A stretch of DNA of 11,174 nucleotides, taken from contig JAPXLT010000152.1 of assembly GCA_033809415.1 (NCBI GenBank), positions 1 to 11,174 of the forward strand, written 5' to 3'. The translations under genes and the position numbers were made by a program. Source of the stretch: JAQVUB01 sp033809415 (GTDB lineage Bacteria; Verrucomicrobiota; Lentisphaeria; Oligosphaerales; Oligosphaeraceae). Under the pieces are notes generated by a model. The model saw nothing but the letters and a program-made list of their open reading frames with translations, searched no databases and had not been told where the DNA came from. Of the stretch, positions 1-7,092 are shown one piece after another (position 1 is the first letter of the stretch; every line of letters starts with the position of its first letter).

Positions 1-121
1 TAAGGCGCCCCCATAAATTTTTCCGTGTTTTCCGTGGTTAAAAAAGCGGTGTAATAACACAGATCTTCTCAGGTTTAGACTGACATCCCCTTGGCATCCT
101 TGGCGTCTTGGCGGTTAGTTC
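1..121. repeat. Left copy of long direct repeat flanking the cluster
   Basis: This stretch reappears in the same orientation at the right end of the window (11045-11174). The two copies differ only by a few substitutions and small indels near the left edge (a C-run of five versus four), one missing 9-bp unit (GTGTTTTCC) in this copy, and one missing C near 106. Inside are two short runs with a 9-bp period: TTTTCCGTG repeated, then CCTTGGCNT repeated. There is no open reading frame and no transposase. It looks like a copy of a dispersed, non-coding repeat. The left edge is cut by the window, so the true boundary is unknown. Confidence 0.9.
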
Positions 122-161
122 CTCTTCATTGAACCGCCAAGACGCCAAGGACGCCAAGGGG
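87..161. repeat. Long hairpin (30-bp arms) at the end of the left repeat
   Basis: Positions 87-116 and 132-161 are reverse complements over 30 bp with a single mismatch (the A of GGCAT at 96 faces the C complementing G of GGCGT). The loop is 15 nt (117-131). Each arm is itself built from CCTTGGC-type units spaced 9 bp apart. The left arm belongs to the direct repeat shared with the right end of the window; the right arm has no counterpart in view because the window ends first. No T-run follows either arm, so an intrinsic terminator is not indicated. A REP/MITE-like mobile or structural repeat is the best description. Confidence 0.85.
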
Positions 162-384
162 CGTTAAAAGGCAATCTGACCGATCCGAGCAACCGGCATC
201 CTGCTTCTTGCAGATGGGAGCGTTCGGGCGTGGGAGGGCAAACATCAATCACAACCGGGACGGTTGCGCTACTTTTTAAACCGCCCGTCAAAGCAGCAAC
301 CTCAGACAACTGAACCTCAGGTTCAAAAAAGCGTGCGTTATTTTTTTATCTGATTAATAAGCAAGAATTTAAGTGTGGAGAAAA
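162..384. other. Gene-free stretch, no supported coding region
   Basis: An open frame on the minus strand (115-309, 64 codons) runs through this stretch, but it overlaps the hairpin arm, has no ribosome binding site that I can see and its product resembles no protein I recognise. The segment from about 310 is AT-rich. I see no RNA gene and no terminator here. Confidence 0.5.
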
Positions 385-412
385 ATTATATTATTGAAAT
401 TTGACTTGTGAA
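385..412 (-). promoter_or_regulatory. Candidate sigma-70-type promoter reading leftward
   Basis: On the minus strand a perfect TATAAT (385-390) lies 16 nt downstream of TTCACA (407-412, five of six matches to TTGACA). Transcription would begin near 378 and run towards position 1, through the repeat hairpin and out of the window. No convincing gene lies in its path within the window, so it may serve a gene beyond the left edge or a non-coding transcript, or be chance in AT-rich DNA. Confidence 0.35.
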
Positions 413-441
413 AATACAGTGGCGCCCTCTAGCCCGAAGCT

Positions 442-517
442 GCACAAAAATAACCCCGGGTTGCGTCGTGCTCCGCACTTCCGCACCCGGGGGTATTTTT
501 GTGTGGCGCTCCGCGCC
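442..517. repeat. REP-like GC-rich hairpin cluster
   Basis: The arms 442-465 and 482-504 are complementary over about 23 bp with a few mismatches, including CCCCGGG-type cores and A5/T5 tracts. Between the arms is a small perfect hairpin GTGC-TCC-GCAC (468-478). Directly after the right arm comes another perfect hairpin, GGCGC-TCC-GCGCC (505-517), with the same TCC loop. This nested arrangement is typical of REP/BIME-like extragenic palindromes. An open frame on the minus strand (386-595) is just a reading of this repeat and is not accepted as a gene. Confidence 0.75.
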
Positions 518-826
518 GGAAGAACCGCCCGGATAAGTATCAGCAGGTCTTGAATGAATCATCTCAAGAACAAAACAGTGCCAGTGCAACTTCACAGAGG
601 TTCAGTCATCTGAAGTTTTGAAAACAAAGGAATTAAGACAAAAAGTCGGCTTTAACTGCTTTTTTTAGCTTGACCAGTCAAGGCAATTGGCCGCCATCTT
701 GATTGCGAAGGAAGTTTCGGACCATTTGCAGCAATAATCCGATGTCTTTTCTGTCTATACTAGTTGCATACCGTGCTGGTCACATGATAGAGCCTAATCT
801 TCGATGGTCTCTCGCAAGTAGCCCCC
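518..826. other. Gene-free stretch downstream of the M20 gene
   Basis: No ORF of note. The only regular structure I see is the 14-bp palindrome at 669-682 (CTTGAC, CA, GTCAAG). A T-run lies before it on the plus strand, not after, so it is not an intrinsic terminator in that direction, and on the minus strand it is followed by an A-run. I find no clear terminator for the M20 gene, whose stop codon is at 827-829. Confidence 0.4.
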
Positions 827-2101
827 TCAGGCTGACAGGAAACGGGCCGTGATCAGGGCGGCGGCCTTAGCCGTCTTGACCATGTCAGCCACGGTTACTC
901 GTTCCGAGGCGGCATGACTCATGCCTGGCGTCCCTGTGCCAATTCCTACAGTGGGAATGCCGACTCGCAGGAAATGCGCCAGGTCGCCCCATCCTCCCAG
1001 TGGCTTGACGGTCGGCACCGTACCCGTGGCATCAAGATACGCACTTTGGGCAAACGCGATAAAATCCGGGTTGACCGCCATACTTGAAGCGGCTGGCACA
1101 TCCTTGACCCAAGTGACGGTCGGCGGCGACTTCCGCAGTGTTTCCTCCTCTGCGACCGCCTCGGCCAGGCAGCGCTCAAACAGCTCCCTCACTAACACGC
1201 CGGAGTCAACCCCGTCACGCTCCTGTGCAGCGCGCATGTCATCCAACGATGTCTTGATATTGAAAGCCAGTAATGCTGACGCCGGGACATTCGCCGGGTG
1301 GTCGCCAGCTTGAAACACCCCGAAATTGAAAATGCCGGGCTGATCGCCGCGCAACGTGCGGAAACGCTCCAGAGCCGGCAGGAGCTTGAAGGCTTGTTCT
1401 ATGGCGTTCAAGCCGCCATAGGCCGAGTGACCACTCCGCCCAGGGACAGTCACACGGGCCGTTACGAAGCCGTTGCAGCCGTTTTGAAGGCAATCGCAGT
1501 CACCGTCAATTACCATCGCGGCATCCGGCTTCGGTAAATGCGCAATGCACGACAAACTGCCGCGGCCAGCTCCGTCGCACTCCTCGTCAGTCACTACGCA
1601 GCATACCAGTTTGCCTCGTAGTCCTTCCGGGCAAGCCAGCAACATCTTCACTGCTTCAATCATGACGGCGATACCGCCCTTGTCGTCACTCGTGCCGCGC
1701 CCATGCAAACAGCCTTCCCGCAGTTCGCCGGAAAAGGGGTCGCCGTCGTATGTGTCAACCGCAACAGTATCTATATGCGCATCCAGGAGGAAAGTCGGCC
1801 CTTGGCCGTCGCCGAACATAAATTCCGCCACTACGTTATGCCGTTTTTCCACCTGGCGTCCGCATGGTGCCAAGATTTGGTAGCGGGTGAAGACCTCGTC
1901 ATCGCAAGGAATGCGTGACAAGGTCGCCCCCATTGCCTTGAATACTTCTTCAATAGCCAAAAGCCCAGCCCATTCGCCGGACGGCGCTTTGTCCCCGGAA
2001 TAGGGATTCACGGTCGGAATCCGCACCAATCGCTGGCACAAGGCAACCATCCGGTTCTCATCAAGACCAGACAACAAAACCTTCTCCTGCACTGTCAACA
2101 T
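827..2101 (-). CDS. M20-family zinc peptidase/deacylase (ArgE/DapE/carboxypeptidase G2 type)
   Basis: Cytoplasmic metal-dependent amidohydrolase of the M20 family (424 aa, usual length). Members remove an acyl group or C-terminal residue from amino acids, small peptides or related amides using two zinc ions. The metal and catalytic residues are all present: LDAHIDT with His109 and Asp111, GRGTSDDKGG with the bridging Asp139, the TDEE pair Glu173 (general base) and Glu174, Asp199 in IDGD, and His396 near the C-terminus (MSHAASERV). The lid/dimerisation domain lies at about 210-325 with the GRSGHSA motif (His225). No signal peptide is seen. The start is the ATG at 2099-2101, preceded only by a weak purine-rich stretch (GAGAAAG). 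It is the last gene of the leftward cluster, 128 bp after the aminotransferase. The substrate cannot be read from sequence. In this setting a deacylase acting on an N-acylated sugar or amino acid product is possible; ArgE or DapE as such is less likely because no biosynthetic partners are nearby. Confidence 0.9.
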   Translation of the reverse strand: MLTVQEKVLLSGLDENRMVALCQRLVRIPTVNPYSGDKAPSGEWAGLLAIEEVFKAMGATLSRIPCDDEVFTRYQILAPCGRQVEKRHNVVAEFMFGDGQGPTFLLDAHIDTVAVDTYDGDPFSGELREGCLHGRGTSDDKGGIAVMIEAVKMLLACPEGLRGKLVCCVVTDEECDGAGRGSLSCIAHLPKPDAAMVIDGDCDCLQNGCNGFVTARVTVPGRSGHSAYGGLNAIEQAFKLLPALERFRTLRGDQPGIFNFGVFQAGDHPANVPASALLAFNIKTSLDDMRAAQERDGVDSGVLVRELFERCLAEAVAEEETLRKSPPTVTWVKDVPAASSMAVNPDFIAFAQSAYLDATGTVPTVKPLGGWGDLAHFLRVGIPTVGIGTGTPGMSHAASERVTVADMVKTAKAAALITARFLSA

Positions 2102-2229
2102 TGCTACTTTCTCTTTTTCAAACTGGAATTGTCCGCAACTGCCTATTGAACGACCTCTTAGCTGTTTTTTTTGAACATCAAATCAGCGGATTGACTGCTT
2201 CCATGAGCGTAAGCGCTGCGAATTTTCTC

Positions 2230-3564
2230 TCATTCCCTGCGTCGAGTCAGTGCCCAGTTGCCGGTCACTTTATCCTGTTGCCATTGGTCGCCGGGCAACA
2301 GCTCTTCGTAGTTTTCCAGCACTTTGCGTATGGCCTCGGCGTAGGGTCTGATTTCCTCTGGCCTGTAATGCTTGAACCATGGTTCTCCCCAGATGCGGCC
2401 ATTGATGCGTTCGGTTTCCGGCAGCTCGCCGGTCAGCGCACGCGGATCCACATCGTCGGGCAGGTAGACTCTGGCGGTGGGCTTGCCGTGCCCATAGATG
2501 TCGATGCTGTAAAACAGGGGATGCTTGTGCAAAGGCCGATTGCCGCCTGCGCCGCAGTGGTGCACCCCTTCGGCCCACAAGGCCTCGATAAAGCGGTTGA
2601 TGGAAAGCCCCTGCAAAGCTTCGCTGTCATAAAAGGCGCGTGAGGCATACCAGCCTGCCTTCGTGCTGCCCTCGTCCTTGGGATGGCACCACCTGATGCC
2701 GGGCAGGCCATCGAGCAGAGACCAGAAATATTTCATGGCCCGGTCGATCTCGGCCATCTCGACAGGATACTTCTTGAGCTGTTCGCGTCCCATCACCGAG
2801 GAAAGCTGATGCATGCGGTACTTGTAGCCACCCCAAGGCAGACCGCCGGCACCGGTCTTGGTTTCCTCCCTGACCAGGCTGTGACGGTCATGATGCCCCC
2901 AGAGTATGGCGCGTTCGTAAATTTCCAGGTTGTCCGTGTACAGTATGCCGCCCTCGCCGACGGCGAAGGACTTGCCACTCATCAGGGAGCAGGCACCCAC
3001 ATCACCGATTGTGCCCAACATGCGCCCCTTATAAAGACCGCCTTGGGCGTGCGAGACATCCTCGATTACCTTGATGTTATGCTTGCGCGCCACGGCCATG
3101 ATGCCATCCATGTCCGCCGGCATGGCAGTGTAATGCACCACCATCACCGCTTTCGTGCGTGGCGTGATGTGCGCCTCGAAGCTTTTAGGGCAAAGGCAGA
3201 GCGTTTCCGGGTCTATGTCTGCAAAAACTACGCTTGCGCCCAGCGATAGCGCCGGTACGGCGCTGGCCCAGTAGGTCAATGAGGGACAAATCATCTCATC
3301 ACCCGGCCCCAGGCCTATGCCGTACATGGCGCCCTGCAGAGCCGCCGTACCCGAGCTGTGCGCCAAAGCGTACTTGCTGCCCTGCCAGGCGGCGAACTCC
3401 GCTTCAAACTTCTTGGTGATGTCGGTGCCGGACATATTGCCGTCGCGCAAAACCTCGAGCACCGCATCTTCCATCTCCTTGGTGACAATAGGCCAGTGGA
3501 ACATATCTGGCGACGTCTCCGCTGCAATCGTCGGCTTGCCGCCCAATAATGCCAATTTACTCAT
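2230..3564 (-). CDS. DegT/DnrJ/EryC1/StrS-family PLP aminotransferase
   Basis: Fold-type I, PLP-dependent sugar aminotransferase (444 aa, slightly longer than the usual 370-430). Family members transfer an amino group from glutamate or glutamine to keto sugars or keto-cyclitols. Visible motifs: SSGTAAL (71-77) for cofactor phosphate, EDVSHAQGG (168-176) with Asp169 that pairs with the pyridine nitrogen, and SGKSFAVGEGG (196-206) with Lys198 as the Schiff-base lysine. The N-terminus (LALLGGKPT) is the form common in the scyllo-inosose/StsC-like branch of the family. The C-terminal 130 residues are less typical. The start is firmly placed by the consensus site AAAGGAGGT (GGAGG core 3573-3577) 8 nt before the ATG. 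It lies 58 bp after the secreted lyase-like gene and most likely shares its transcript. It could make an amino sugar or, running in reverse, deaminate one; direction and substrate are unknown. Confidence 0.9.
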   Translation of the reverse strand: MSKLALLGGKPTIAAETSPDMFHWPIVTKEMEDAVLEVLRDGNMSGTDITKKFEAEFAAWQGSKYALAHSSGTAALQGAMYGIGLGPGDEMICPSLTYWASAVPALSLGASVVFADIDPETLCLCPKSFEAHITPRTKAVMVVHYTAMPADMDGIMAVARKHNIKVIEDVSHAQGGLYKGRMLGTIGDVGACSLMSGKSFAVGEGGILYTDNLEIYERAILWGHHDRHSLVREETKTGAGGLPWGGYKYRMHQLSSVMGREQLKKYPVEMAEIDRAMKYFWSLLDGLPGIRWCHPKDEGSTKAGWYASRAFYDSEALQGLSINRFIEALWAEGVHHCGAGGNRPLHKHPLFYSIDIYGHGKPTARVYLPDDVDPRALTGELPETERINGRIWGEPWFKHYRPEEIRPYAEAIRKVLENYEELLPGDQWQQDKVTGNWALTRRRE

Positions 3565-3622
3565 AGCAACAACCTCCTTTACAACCTGAATCCATTAATA
3601 TCTGACAAGGGCACCTTATTCT

Positions 3623-6600
3623 TCAGGGATTGCGCAAACAGAGTTCGCCATTGACTTTGACTGTCTGGCCAGGTTCAATGGCATAAATAATGTACCAGTC
3701 TCCCGGGATAATGCCATCTGCCGCCAGGCGTGTTTCGGGCGCCAGGGTGAGGAAGGTTCCACCGGTGCCGCCGCCGAGTTTTTCGGTATCAGCAATCAGA
3801 TAGGTCTTGCCGCGTTCCGGGAAAAAGACTTTGGCGCCTTCATACCAGGGCTGATTGGCAAACGAAGACATCGGGCGATTAGTGCGCAGCACATTTGGAC
3901 GCTCCGGATCGAGTTCCGCGACCTGGTGCCACCCAGCAATCAAGGGCGCCGCATCGGCAAGCTCCAGCCGGACACGTCCGTCCGGCAAAGCCTTGGCAGC
4001 GGCGATGGCAAAGGACTCGGCATTATCCAATCCAGTCGGCCTCAGGCAGCGGATAGAGATAGTTTTTCCAGCCAGGGCATCGACTGGCCAAGGCGCGTCA
4101 GGGCGAATATAGAGCGCCGAGGTGCTGCGGTATCCGGTGAGATCGGCTTCGATATCATCAAGTTGTCCGGTGAGGTCAAGTGCCGCCCCAAAACGGCGTC
4201 CTGCCACAAGCGCGTAGCTTCCGCTGACCATTCGCACCAAGGTGATTTGTCCAGCCGGATTCTGCCGAATCAACAGGAAACGCGCATCGGTTTCAATGCC
4301 GCCATCTAGGCGCAAGGCTGCGTTTTTCATCTGGTACACCAGGGTGTCGGTTTCACCGTCAATCGTGGTCACATGCAACGCCGCGACCTGGTGCGGCGGC
4401 AGAGTGGATTCAAGCACATCCAGGCTGGTAAAATCGGCGATATGCGGAGTCTGCCCAGGGCGATTAGCGACAAAGAGATTGACAAAGCGGCTGTCTAGCG
4501 GTTGTTCGCCAGCAACTTCGCGGCGTTGCGCCACCATGTCAAAAACATCAGCAAAAGAAACACTGACGCTTTTCAAGGTGGCGCCATTGCCAAGCTCTTG
4601 TTTCAAGACCAGCGGCGTCCATGGGAAAACAGCGCTCCATACCCTGGTTTTGTCATCTTGGGGCAACGAGAGCAAGCGCAAGGCGATTTTGCCATGATTC
4701 GGGTCTCCTTGTCTCGGGGCGATGTCTTCACCGGCCTGATTACGCCAGAAAGCGTAGTAGTCAATATCCCAGTCGCATTGCCAAGTTTTCCCTGGAACTT
4801 CATGCTCGCGGACGGAGCTGGGGATGCGCAGGATAGACATCTGTTGGTTGACAAAAGAATTGGCGCTTGAGGCCGGGGGGTTGTCGTTATACCAAGCAGC
4901 AGCCAAATCCGGGAAGTTCGCTTTAATCGGCAGCGTGTCGCTGCGTCGTTCACCCCAGATGCTGTAGAAGGAGGTCTGCTTTTCTCCGCCCTCGACAATC
5001 AGGATGTCAATCAGATAAGGCGCGCCTGAACTGCTTTCAAGAGTAATCAGAGCTCGCCGGAACTCACCGGAAAAGTCATTGCGTGTAGCAGGAAATTCCC
5101 CCTGGCTGCGTGCTTCAAGAATTTGCATTTCTGGGCGAGTTTCGTCATTTTCAGCTGCGCCGATGAAGGTGATCAATTCGCTGGTTCCCCGGTTGTCGCT
5201 CCAGCCCGGGCCTGGGCCGCAATCGTTGATAGTGACGGTGTTTTGGTTGAGGGCGCTGTGGGCGAGCACCCAGCTCCAGCAGCGGCCTGAATGCGAGCTG
5301 AGGCGAAGGGGCTTGGGGAAGTTCAATTTGCCCAGCTCGTCCATTTCCGGCTGACGGATGTTGCGCCACCAGGATGCATAACCGCCAGTGCGGACGGCTG
5401 GGACACCGTCAAACCAAAGCGACATGCCGAGCATATCTTGCGCATTATGCAGGGTAGCGCGACTGTAATGCAGGGAAACCTCAAGTCGCTGCTGGGGAGC
5501 GCCAGCGCGGAGGAGGCCGACTCCGAAGCCGGGCCAGTTGCGACTGGGCAAAGCGGCGTTCTGCGTAACCCGCTGATCATTTTGGAGTCGGGAATGCAGA
5601 TGATGGTGCTGGTCGCCGAACTCAAGCTGAATTCCGCGCAAAGTATTGAGTTGATTCCATTCGCGAGCAGCGGCGATGAAGAAAGGATTTTGCTTGAGGA
5701 AATCGGGGTCAAGACGCTGCCAGCCATCAGGGTTAGACATATAGGGGTAGTAATACGAGTTGAGCATGGCCATATAGTTTTGCGCACCCTCGCCGTTCAT
5801 GCCATCGTGATAATGGTGGTTGTAGAGAGTCAGTTCCTGGTTGGCGCCAGCAAACTCAATTAAATACTTGTCCTCAGCCAAAATGGCGCAAATGAGCAAG
5901 TCCTTGTAATTGGCTTCCTGATAATTGGTGAGCAAACGCTGGGAAAATGAACTTTTATAGAGCAGACAAATTTCGCGCAGCAGGCGTGTGGTGATTTTTT
6001 CGGCTAAAGCCTCGGGGCTGCCGTATTTTTGGCGGGAATAGTATTTGAAAGCGGGATGATGGCGCATGACCGCGAAAGGCTCGGCCCAGATCGCTTCACG
6101 GTGCATGTTGATCCAGCCTTTGTCGCCGGCTGAAAAGGGATTACGACGGTTCCAGGGGCCGAGATAATTGTGGGCGTAAACAACCGGGCGAGGGAGACTT
6201 TCCCATTCCTCGCGACCGAGTTCGCTGCCGTCACGGCCCGGCGCAAGCAAATTGCTGAACGACAGCGGCAGGGCGAAGTAGGTGTCGGCGGCATAGTCAA
6301 GGATAAGAGCGGATTTGTAGGGATATTTCGGGTCGCCAGTACGATTAAAGTCAGCCAAATTGCGGAGCAGCTGATTGGCGGCCCCCAGCCAGAAGCGATT
6401 GTCAAACAAATGTTGAATAAAGAGCTCCCATTCGTTGCCATGACGGTCTTTGTACAGCGTACAAGGGATTTCCCGGATGCTGTCATCGAGATATCGGAAC
6501 GAGGCAGTGGCGTTGTGCTTGAGGTCGTAATCAGCCGGTGCGTTGCGGTAATAGAGTTTTTTCTGGCAGCAGGTGGTCACCGCAAGGTCTGGATTGTCCG

Positions 6601-7027
6601 CAGAAAAGTTCAAGCCAAAGAGGTCTTGGTCGCAGAACGGGCAGTAAGTGAAGAGTCCGCGCAGGCTTTTCCGGGCATTGCCTTTAAGGCTGGCGGCCGT
6701 ATAGGTCATGGGGTCAATATCCACGCCACGAATCCGGGCGTATGGCGAGATGCTGCGTGGGAAACGGTCTATGAAATCAGCGTCAGGAGGATCGGCCTGA
6801 GGAAGTTGCGCAAAGGCGTCATCGGTCAGAGGGCCGGACCATTTAGCCATGGCTTCCTGGTTGATGTCGGCTAGCAGGTTGGTAGGCTGCAAGCGCATAA
6901 TAGTTCGGCCTGGGATCAGTTCAGACAGACGCTGGGCACGGTCCGGGGCATTCCAGAATCCGTCCGTACCAGCTGTTGCAACGGCAAAAACGATTAAAAA
7001 AAAGGCGGTGATCCTTATGGAATGCAT
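3623..7027 (-). CDS. Large secreted heparinase II/III-like protein
   Basis: Probable polysaccharide lyase relative with a helical toroid followed by beta-sandwich domains, 1134 aa from the chosen start. The frame stays open to 7084, but the inner ATG at 7025-7027 has AGGAGAA (7033-7039) 7 nt upstream and begins a clear signal peptide (MHSIRITAFFLIVFAVATAG, cut near residue 20), so it is preferred. Numbering from this Met: a Cys cluster CPFC...CC at 129-132 and 153-154; helical domain about 160-480 with HHYHDGMNGEGAQNY (404-418) and YYYPY (425-429), the likely active-site stretch; heparinase C-terminal beta-sandwich about 500-760, with GVGLLRAG, LHNAQDMLGMSLWFDG (526-541), NQNTVTIN (594-601) and PYLIDILIVEGG (670-681), matching the family pattern of 'DxxxVxGG'. 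A further beta-rich region of about 350 residues completes the C-terminus. Several positions that bind zinc in heparinase II seem replaced (see findings), so activity is uncertain. It follows the pseudopilin gene by 65 bp. Substrate unknown; the protein is expected outside the cytoplasm. Confidence 0.75.
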   Translation of the reverse strand: MHSIRITAFFLIVFAVATAGTDGFWNAPDRAQRLSELIPGRTIMRLQPTNLLADINQEAMAKWSGPLTDDAFAQLPQADPPDADFIDRFPRSISPYARIRGVDIDPMTYTAASLKGNARKSLRGLFTYCPFCDQDLFGLNFSADNPDLAVTTCCQKKLYYRNAPADYDLKHNATASFRYLDDSIREIPCTLYKDRHGNEWELFIQHLFDNRFWLGAANQLLRNLADFNRTGDPKYPYKSALILDYAADTYFALPLSFSNLLAPGRDGSELGREEWESLPRPVVYAHNYLGPWNRRNPFSAGDKGWINMHREAIWAEPFAVMRHHPAFKYYSRQKYGSPEALAEKITTRLLREICLLYKSSFSQRLLTNYQEANYKDLLICAILAEDKYLIEFAGANQELTLYNHHYHDGMNGEGAQNYMAMLNSYYYPYMSNPDGWQRLDPDFLKQNPFFIAAAREWNQLNTLRGIQLEFGDQHHHLHSRLQNDQRVTQNAALPSRNWPGFGVGLLRAGAPQQRLEVSLHYSRATLHNAQDMLGMSLWFDGVPAVRTGGYASWWRNIRQPEMDELGKLNFPKPLRLSSHSGRCWSWVLAHSALNQNTVTINDCGPGPGWSDNRGTSELITFIGAAENDETRPEMQILEARSQGEFPATRNDFSGEFRRALITLESSSGAPYLIDILIVEGGEKQTSFYSIWGERRSDTLPIKANFPDLAAAWYNDNPPASSANSFVNQQMSILRIPSSVREHEVPGKTWQCDWDIDYYAFWRNQAGEDIAPRQGDPNHGKIALRLLSLPQDDKTRVWSAVFPWTPLVLKQELGNGATLKSVSVSFADVFDMVAQRREVAGEQPLDSRFVNLFVANRPGQTPHIADFTSLDVLESTLPPHQVAALHVTTIDGETDTLVYQMKNAALRLDGGIETDARFLLIRQNPAGQITLVRMVSGSYALVAGRRFGAALDLTGQLDDIEADLTGYRSTSALYIRPDAPWPVDALAGKTISIRCLRPTGLDNAESFAIAAAKALPDGRVRLELADAAPLIAGWHQVAELDPERPNVLRTNRPMSSFANQPWYEGAKVFFPERGKTYLIADTEKLGGGTGGTFLTLAPETRLAADGIIPGDWYIIYAIEPGQTVKVNGELCLRNP

Positions 7028-7032
7028 GATAT

Positions 7033-7039
7033 TTCTCCT
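7033..7039 (-). promoter_or_regulatory. Ribosome binding site fixing the start of the heparinase-like gene
   Basis: AGGAGAA on the minus strand, with AGGAG ending 7 nt before the ATG at 7025-7027. The more upstream ATG at 7082-7084 would add 19 polar residues ahead of the signal peptide, so this site decides for the shorter form. Confidence 0.7.
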
Positions 7040-7092
7040 GGTTGGCGCGTAAATTTGCCTGTTCCCTTTCCTATATGCGGGCATTTCAGAAT

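Noticed and set aside
115..309. Minus-strand ORF of 64 codons in the left region
   Set aside because: Overlaps the long hairpin repeat, has no ribosome binding site and a composition without recognisable domain; treated as a chance frame.
386..595. Minus-strand ORF of 69 codons
   Set aside because: It is a reading of the REP-like hairpin cluster at 442-517; low-complexity product and no start signal.
669..682. Palindrome CTTGAC-CA-GTCAAG as terminator of the M20 gene
   Set aside because: The stem is short with a two-base centre, and the T-run is on the wrong side for a minus-strand transcript.
2203..2214. AGCG/CGCT palindrome between the aminotransferase and M20 genes as terminator or LacI-type operator
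   Set aside because: Only 4-bp arms and no T-run; too weak to call.
2101..2643. Plus-strand ORF of 180 codons
   Set aside because: Antisense to the DegT gene, which has clear family motifs; no ribosome binding site, so a shadow frame.
6170..6874. Plus-strand ORF of 234 codons, the longest antisense frame
   Set aside because: Lies wholly opposite the heparinase-like coding sequence and shows no domain of its own; long shadow frames are expected in GC-rich coding DNA.
7028..7084. Upstream extension of the heparinase-like gene to the ATG at 7084
   Set aside because: Would place 19 polar residues before a clear signal peptide and lacks the strong AGGAGAA site found before the inner ATG.
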